A DNA stretch of 10,026 nt from Planctomycetota bacterium (GTDB lineage: Bacteria; Planctomycetota; UBA1135; UBA2386), in NCBI GenBank assembly GCA_020425915.1, contig JAGQQZ010000150.1:1-10026 (forward strand), given 5' to 3'. Below are positions 7,226 through 10,026 of this stretch, in pieces. The notes below the pieces were generated by a model. That model did no database searches, had not been told where the DNA came from, and was given only the letters and a program-made list of their open reading frames with translations. A program made the translations under genes and the position numbers. Numbering within the stretch: position 1 is the first letter of the stretch; every line of letters starts with the position of its first letter.

Positions 7226-7620
7226 CGCACGACATCGTCCTCGACGAACGCGCCGTCGACCAGCCGCCACGCCCGAATGTGCCCGGAGTCGGGCTCGACG
7301 ATGGCCTGGACGTGCTCTGGCCAAGCGGCCGCGCGATCACGGCGCGAAGGTAGCGCCGGTCCAGCGGGGTGCGAGTGCCAGACGCCCACCACCTCGAGTC
7401 CGTGCCGCCGCGCCTCCGCGTCGACGCCGAGGAACTCCACCGGGTCGATCTCGAACGCATCGACGGCCTGCGCCGCGTTGGTCGTCCGCACGACCCGGCG
7501 CACGACCGTGACACCCTCGGACGGTCCCCCGACCAAGAGGCCGCACGCCTCCCGCGGCCGCGCGTCTCGGGCCGCCGCGACCAGCTCCTCGCGGAGCTCC
7601 GTCGCCAGTCGCAGCGTCAT
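7222..7620 (-). CDS. JAMM/Mov34-MPN metallopeptidase (M67, Mec-like)
   Basis: This 132-residue, single-domain protein carries the complete JAMM signature: Glu24 in REACGLLVG, then H82-S-H84-P, and after six residues S92-R-R-D95, which together bind catalytic zinc and water. Length and motif fit the small bacterial JAB family that includes Mec of actinobacteria, which releases cysteine from the sulfur carrier CysO, and RadC-unrelated JAB isopeptidases. It should cleave a peptide or isopeptide bond next to the Gly-Gly tail of a ubiquitin-like protein. Its start overlaps the biotin carrier stop as ATGA, and its own TGA overlaps the rhodanese-ThiF start the same way. The 33 bases upstream in frame (from 7653) would add only an arginine-rich run, so 7620 is preferred. 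There is no Shine-Dalgarno, so translation should depend on the upstream gene. With the downstream E1-like enzyme it forms the usual sulfur-carrier pair. Substrate specificity is inferred from family only. Confidence 0.92.
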   Translation of the reverse strand: MTLRLATELREELVAAARDARPREACGLLVGGPSEGVTVVRRVVRTTNAAQAVDAFEIDPVEFLGVDAEARRHGLEVVGVWHSHPAGPALPSRRDRAAAWPEHVQAIVEPDSGHIRAWRLVDGAFVEDDVVR

Positions 7621-8105
7621 TCGATGCGAACGATCAGGGCGCCGGCGTCGCAATTGCTCCCGGCGGCGAGCGCGACCTCGACGACTTCGCCGTCGATCTG
7701 CGCGGTCAACCGGTGCTCCATCTTCATCGCCGTGACGACCGCGACGGTGTCGCCGGCGGTGACGCGATCGCCGATCGCGACCGCGACTTCGAGCACCGTT
7801 CCGGTCATCGGCGCCGTCACCTCACCCGTCGCGTCGATCGAACCGCCGCCGCGACCACCGGTGTGTGCGGGGAGCATCCAAGTGTGCCCGTCGACGCGGA
7901 CCTGCACCGACCCGCGGTCGAGACGCACGGCGCTGGCGACGTGCTGACGACCGTCGATCGTCAGCACCACGCGGCCGTCGGGCAACGCGACGACGCGGAC
8001 GGCATGACGTCGGTCGCCGACCAGGACCTCGCGCTCGGCGCCCGAACCGCTCGCGCTGACGCGCAGCGCCTCACCGTCGTGGACGAAGTCTCTGCTCCAA
8101 CTCAT
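7617..8105 (-). CDS. Biotin carboxyl carrier subunit (BT-like segment plus BCCP)
   Basis: The 162-residue protein ends in a biotinyl domain (about 94-162) with the biotin-accepting Lys128 in VVTAMKMEH, preceded by the usual TAPMTGTVLEVAV strand (97-109). Residues 1-80 are beta-rich (RHAVRVVALPDGRVVLTIDG) and resemble the BT domain that joins carboxylase and carrier in propionyl- and methylcrotonyl-CoA carboxylase alpha chains, unlike the Ala/Pro-rich linker of AccB. A GRGGG hinge (85-89) separates the parts. It should shuttle carboxyl groups from the biotin carboxylase encoded just upstream to a carboxyltransferase not found here. The start at 8105 is firmly set by a Shine-Dalgarno with eight matching bases (8109-8116) and an ATGA overlap with the carboxylase stop. 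Lipoyl attachment is an alternative for the fold, but the AMKM motif favours biotin. Confidence 0.94.
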   Translation of the reverse strand: MSWSRDFVHDGEALRVSASGSGAEREVLVGDRRHAVRVVALPDGRVVLTIDGRQHVASAVRLDRGSVQVRVDGHTWMLPAHTGGRGGGSIDATGEVTAPMTGTVLEVAVAIGDRVTAGDTVAVVTAMKMEHRLTAQIDGEVVEVALAAGSNCDAGALIVRIE

Positions 8106-9625
8106 GACTCACCTCCCCAGACGCGCAAGCCACCGATCGACTGGAACGCGCTCGGGCGTGCCACGGGCCCGCCACCGGTGCTCGTCGCACCGCCACCCAC
8201 GGCGTCGACCATGCGCGCGATCGCCGCGGCGACGTAGGCGAGCTCGGGGGGCGGATCCGTCGGACCCGACGCGAGCTCCGGCTTGAGGTCGAGGAAATCG
8301 GTCCGGAGCCGTCCGGCGACGAAGTCCGGGTCCTCGACGACGCGGCACAGGAAGTCGACGTTGGTCGAGATCCCGAGGTAGACCGACTCGCGCAGCGCGT
8401 GCGCCATGCGACGACACGCGGCTTCTCGACTCGGCGCGTGCACGATCAGCTTGGCGAGCATCGGGTCGAAGTGGACCGAGACCTCGGACCCGGTCGCCAC
8501 ACCCGAGTCGACGCGCACACCCGGACCGACGGGTTCGACGACGTGCTGGAGCCGACCGGCGGCAGGGAGGAAGCCCTGTTCGGGCACCTCGGCGTAGATC
8601 CGCGCCTCGAGCGCGTGGCCCCGGGGCGTCAGGTCACGACCCGCGAGGAGTTCGTCGAGTGATGCGCCTTCGGCGATCCGCACCTGGAGCGCGACGAGGT
8701 CGAGACCGGTGACGAGTTCGGTGACCGGATGCTCGACCTGCAGCCGCGTGTTGACCTCGAGGAAGTAGAACGATCCGTCCTCGTCGACGAGGTACTCGAC
8801 CGTACCCGCGTTCCGATAGCCCGCTTCGCGCACGAGGCGGACCGAGGCCTCCCCCATCCGCTCGCGCAACTCGGGGGACACGCACGGAGAAGGTGCCTCC
8901 TCGAGGACCTTCTGGTGGCGTCGCTGCACCGAACACTCGCGCTCGTGCAGGGACACCGCGTTGCCGTGCGCATCGGCGAGCACTTGGATCTCGACGTGCC
9001 GCGCGGGGAACACCCGCTTCTCGCACAGCATCGTGGAATCGCCGAACGCAGCCTGCGCCTCGCGACGCCCTGCCTTCAGCGCGGCGAGGAAGTCCGCTTC
9101 CGCGTCGACCAGACGCATGCCCTTGCCACCGCCGCCGGCGCTCGCCTTGACGAGCACCGGGAATCCGATCTCGCGCGCCTTCGCGAGCAGGGCCGCGTCG
9201 TCGCCCTGGTCTTCGCACCCGGGCACGGTCGGAACGCCGGCACGATCGGCCACGATTCGCGCGGCTTGCTTGCTGCCGAGTCGTTCCATCGCGTCGCCGC
9301 TCGGACCGATGAACACGAGCCCGGCGTCCTCGACGGCGCGCGAGAACGCCGCGTTCTCACTCAGGAAGCCGTAGCCGGGATGGATCGCGCACGCGTTGGC
9401 CTCGTTGGCCGCGGCGATGATCTTCTCGATCTGCAGGTAAGACTCCGCCGCCGTCGAGCCGCCGAGCCCGATCGAACGGTCCGCGACGTTCCGGTGGACG
9501 GCGTCCGCGTCGGCATCGCTGTACACGGCGATCGACTCGATCCCCTGCTCGGCGAGGCTGCGGAAGATGCGGACGGCGATCTCCCCTCGGTTGGCGACCA
9601 ACACACGTTCGATCCGGCGGCTCAT
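8102..9625 (-). CDS. Biotin carboxylase subunit of an acyl-CoA carboxylase
   Basis: This 507-residue ATP-grasp enzyme carboxylates the biotin on the carrier subunit using ATP and bicarbonate. It shows the N-terminal VLVANRGEIAVRI (8-20), HPGYGFLSEN (82-91), Lys160 and the glycine-rich GGGGKGMR loop (164-171), ERECSVQRRHQKVLEEAP (228-245), and FLEVNTRLQVEHPVTE (288-303) with the metal- and biotin-site Glu and Arg. The biotin carboxylase C-terminal domain (about 338-446) is present. Compared with the roughly 450 residues of AccC it has a tail (450-507) ending PSAFQSIGGLRVWGG, like the entry to the BT domain of propionyl/methylcrotonyl-CoA carboxylase alpha chains. It therefore looks like the front half of a split alpha chain; the back half follows in an ATGA overlap. 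The substrate cannot be decided without the beta subunit. ATG 9625 was chosen because the family starts there; upstream ATGs at 9667 and 9727 add unrelated sequence. No clear Shine-Dalgarno precedes it. Confidence 0.95.
   Translation of the reverse strand: MSRRIERVLVANRGEIAVRIFRSLAEQGIESIAVYSDADADAVHRNVADRSIGLGGSTAAESYLQIEKIIAAANEANACAIHPGYGFLSENAAFSRAVEDAGLVFIGPSGDAMERLGSKQAARIVADRAGVPTVPGCEDQGDDAALLAKAREIGFPVLVKASAGGGGKGMRLVDAEADFLAALKAGRREAQAAFGDSTMLCEKRVFPARHVEIQVLADAHGNAVSLHERECSVQRRHQKVLEEAPSPCVSPELRERMGEASVRLVREAGYRNAGTVEYLVDEDGSFYFLEVNTRLQVEHPVTELVTGLDLVALQVRIAEGASLDELLAGRDLTPRGHALEARIYAEVPEQGFLPAAGRLQHVVEPVGPGVRVDSGVATGSEVSVHFDPMLAKLIVHAPSREAACRRMAHALRESVYLGISTNVDFLCRVVEDPDFVAGRLRTDFLDLKPELASGPTDPPPELAYVAAAIARMVDAVGGGATSTGGGPVARPSAFQSIGGLRVWGGES
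8109..8116 (-). promoter_or_regulatory. Strong Shine-Dalgarno for the biotin carrier gene
   Basis: Read on the minus strand the bases are GGAGGTGA, an 8-base match to the usual anti-Shine-Dalgarno, followed by GTC-ATG. The site lies inside the last codons of the carboxylase gene (Gly-Gly-Glu-Ser-stop). Most other genes in the window lack such a site, so it marks a deliberate restart point for the carrier subunit. Confidence 0.85.
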
Positions 9626-9642
9626 CGGGCGGGAGAAACTAA

Positions 9643-9660
9643 CCGAACCGCCCGGGTCGG
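9643..9660. promoter_or_regulatory. Imperfect inverted repeat in the divergent carboxylase/membrane-protein gap
   Basis: CCGAACC (9643-9649) and GGGTCGG (9654-9660) match at 6 of 7 paired positions around a 4-base centre. The site lies 18 bases upstream of the carboxylase ATG, in the 91-base gap between two divergent genes, where an operator would be expected. I see no convincing -35/-10 pair for the operon. In a sequence this GC-rich the repeat may be chance. Confidence 0.2.
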
Positions 9661-9705
9661 ACTCCATCGGAATCTCGGTAGGGCCCCGCGGCTTTCGACT
9701 ACCAT

Positions 9706-9711
9706 GGGAGG
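9706..9711 (+). promoter_or_regulatory. Shine-Dalgarno for the partial membrane protein
   Basis: GGGAGG ends 5 bases before the ATG at 9717, an ideal position. It decides the start at 9717 over the in-frame GTG at 9711, which overlaps the site, and over the out-of-frame ATG at 9704. Confidence 0.7.
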
Positions 9712-9716
9712 TGGAG

Positions 9717-10026
9717 ATGCGGAGCACGAATCAGATCCGTCTGCTCGACTGGGCAGAACGTCTGCGTTCACCAGAAGGGCGCCGACGGTCCCTGTTCGTC
9801 TGGGCCGGAGTCGCGCTCTGGCTCGGCACCGAGATCGTCGGCCGACGCACGACATCGGAGTTCGGCGACCTCCTCGCGGTCGCGGTGCTGGCGCTCGCGG
9901 CCACGCTGTTCGTCGCCGCCCACCGCATCGCTCCGTTCACCTGGGCGAGCGTCGCCCGGCGGTGGCTGCTCCAGACCGCTCAGTCGCTGCAACGCTGGCG
10001 CGTCGAGGTCGGCATCGACCTGCGCG
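9717..10026 (+). CDS. Membrane protein, N-terminal part, cut by the window edge
   Basis: The frame is open from the ATG to the end of the window, giving 103 residues. The start is polar and helical (LLDWAERLRSPEGRRR, 9-24). Two hydrophobic segments follow, about 26-42 (LFVWAGVALWLGTEIVG) and 50-68 (GDLLAVAVLALAATLFVAA), likely membrane helices, then an amphipathic, arginine- and tryptophan-rich stretch (78-96). Arg22-24 before the first segment suggest a cytoplasmic N-terminus. I do not recognise the family and much of the protein may lie beyond the edge. The strong Shine-Dalgarno and the hydrophobic pattern support a real gene. It is divergent from the carboxylase operon and shares its upstream region; a functional link is not shown. 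Confidence 0.75.
   Translation, partial: MRSTNQIRLLDWAERLRSPEGRRRSLFVWAGVALWLGTEIVGRRTTSEFGDLLAVAVLALAATLFVAAHRIAPFTWASVARRWLLQTAQSLQRWRVEVGIDLR

Noticed and set aside
6114..7514. Minus-strand open frame of 466 codons
   Set aside because: It is out of frame with the rhodanese-ThiF and JAMM genes, arginine-rich and without motifs.
6062..7620. JAMM plus E1-like pair as an antiphage ubiquitin-like system (Bil or CBASS Cap2/Cap3 type)
   Set aside because: No E2, no ubiquitin-like protein and no cGAS-like nucleotidyltransferase is adjacent, and the E1-like enzyme has a rhodanese domain and full MoeB/ThiF features, which point to sulfur-carrier chemistry.
8100..8108. Sequencing frameshift or pseudogene breaking one carboxylase gene in two
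   Set aside because: The carrier has a near-perfect ribosome site and an ATGA overlap identical to the two other junctions, which supports a real gene boundary. Not fully excluded without relatives.
9704..9706. ATG start for the rightmost plus-strand gene
   Set aside because: It is in a different frame that translates to arginine-rich shadow sequence, while ATG 9717 has the ribosome site and a hydrophobic membrane-protein pattern.
9626..9727. N-terminal extension of the biotin carboxylase to ATG 9667 or 9727
   Set aside because: The added residues are unrelated to the family, whose conserved sequence begins just after ATG 9625, and an extension to 9727 would overlap the start of the divergent gene.

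Overview
The window is a gene-dense, high-GC stretch of a bacterial chromosome. It holds two exported proteins of unknown function, a small-molecule kinase, a four-gene operon joining biotin-carboxylase parts to sulfur-transfer or ubiquitin-like-processing enzymes, and the start of a membrane protein. The large secreted proteins, the near absence of Shine-Dalgarno (SD) sites before most genes, and the style of the exported families suggest Planctomycetota. That placement rests on recollection of family style and was not checked by a search. I found no tRNA, rRNA, CRISPR array, insertion sequence or other mobile element, and no stretch over 300 bases without a gene.

Left part (1-2203). A secreted six-cysteine protein (31-1005, +) faces an aminoglycoside phosphotransferase/EcKinase-like kinase (1088-2047, -). 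The 82-base gap between their stops holds a 15-bp UUCG hairpin at 1036-1069. The kinase is divergent from a very large lipoprotein. Their 156-base shared upstream region has three CCCGATT-type elements beside the kinase start and a promoter-like GTTACA-N17-TAGACT facing the lipoprotein.

Centre (2204-6055). A 1283-residue lipoprotein with at least one recognisable bacterial Ig-like (Big_5-like) module takes up more than a third of the window. Its stop lies 6 bases from the stop of the convergent operon.

Right part (6062-9625, -). Transcription runs from high to low coordinates: biotin carboxylase (9625-8102), biotin carrier protein (8105-7617), JAMM/Mov34 metallopeptidase (7620-7222), then rhodanese-ThiF/MoeB-type E1-like enzyme (7225-6062). 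All three junctions are identical four-base ATGA stop/start overlaps, so this is very probably one translationally coupled operon. The first two genes look like a propionyl/methylcrotonyl-CoA carboxylase alpha chain split in two. The last two are the enzyme pair known from CysO/ThiS/MoaD-type sulfur-carrier pathways, but no carrier protein and no carboxyltransferase subunit is visible here. A divergent gene with two predicted membrane helices (9717 to the edge, +) has its own strong ribosome binding site.

The point most worth following is why a carboxylase alpha chain and a JAMM plus E1-like pair are so tightly coupled.
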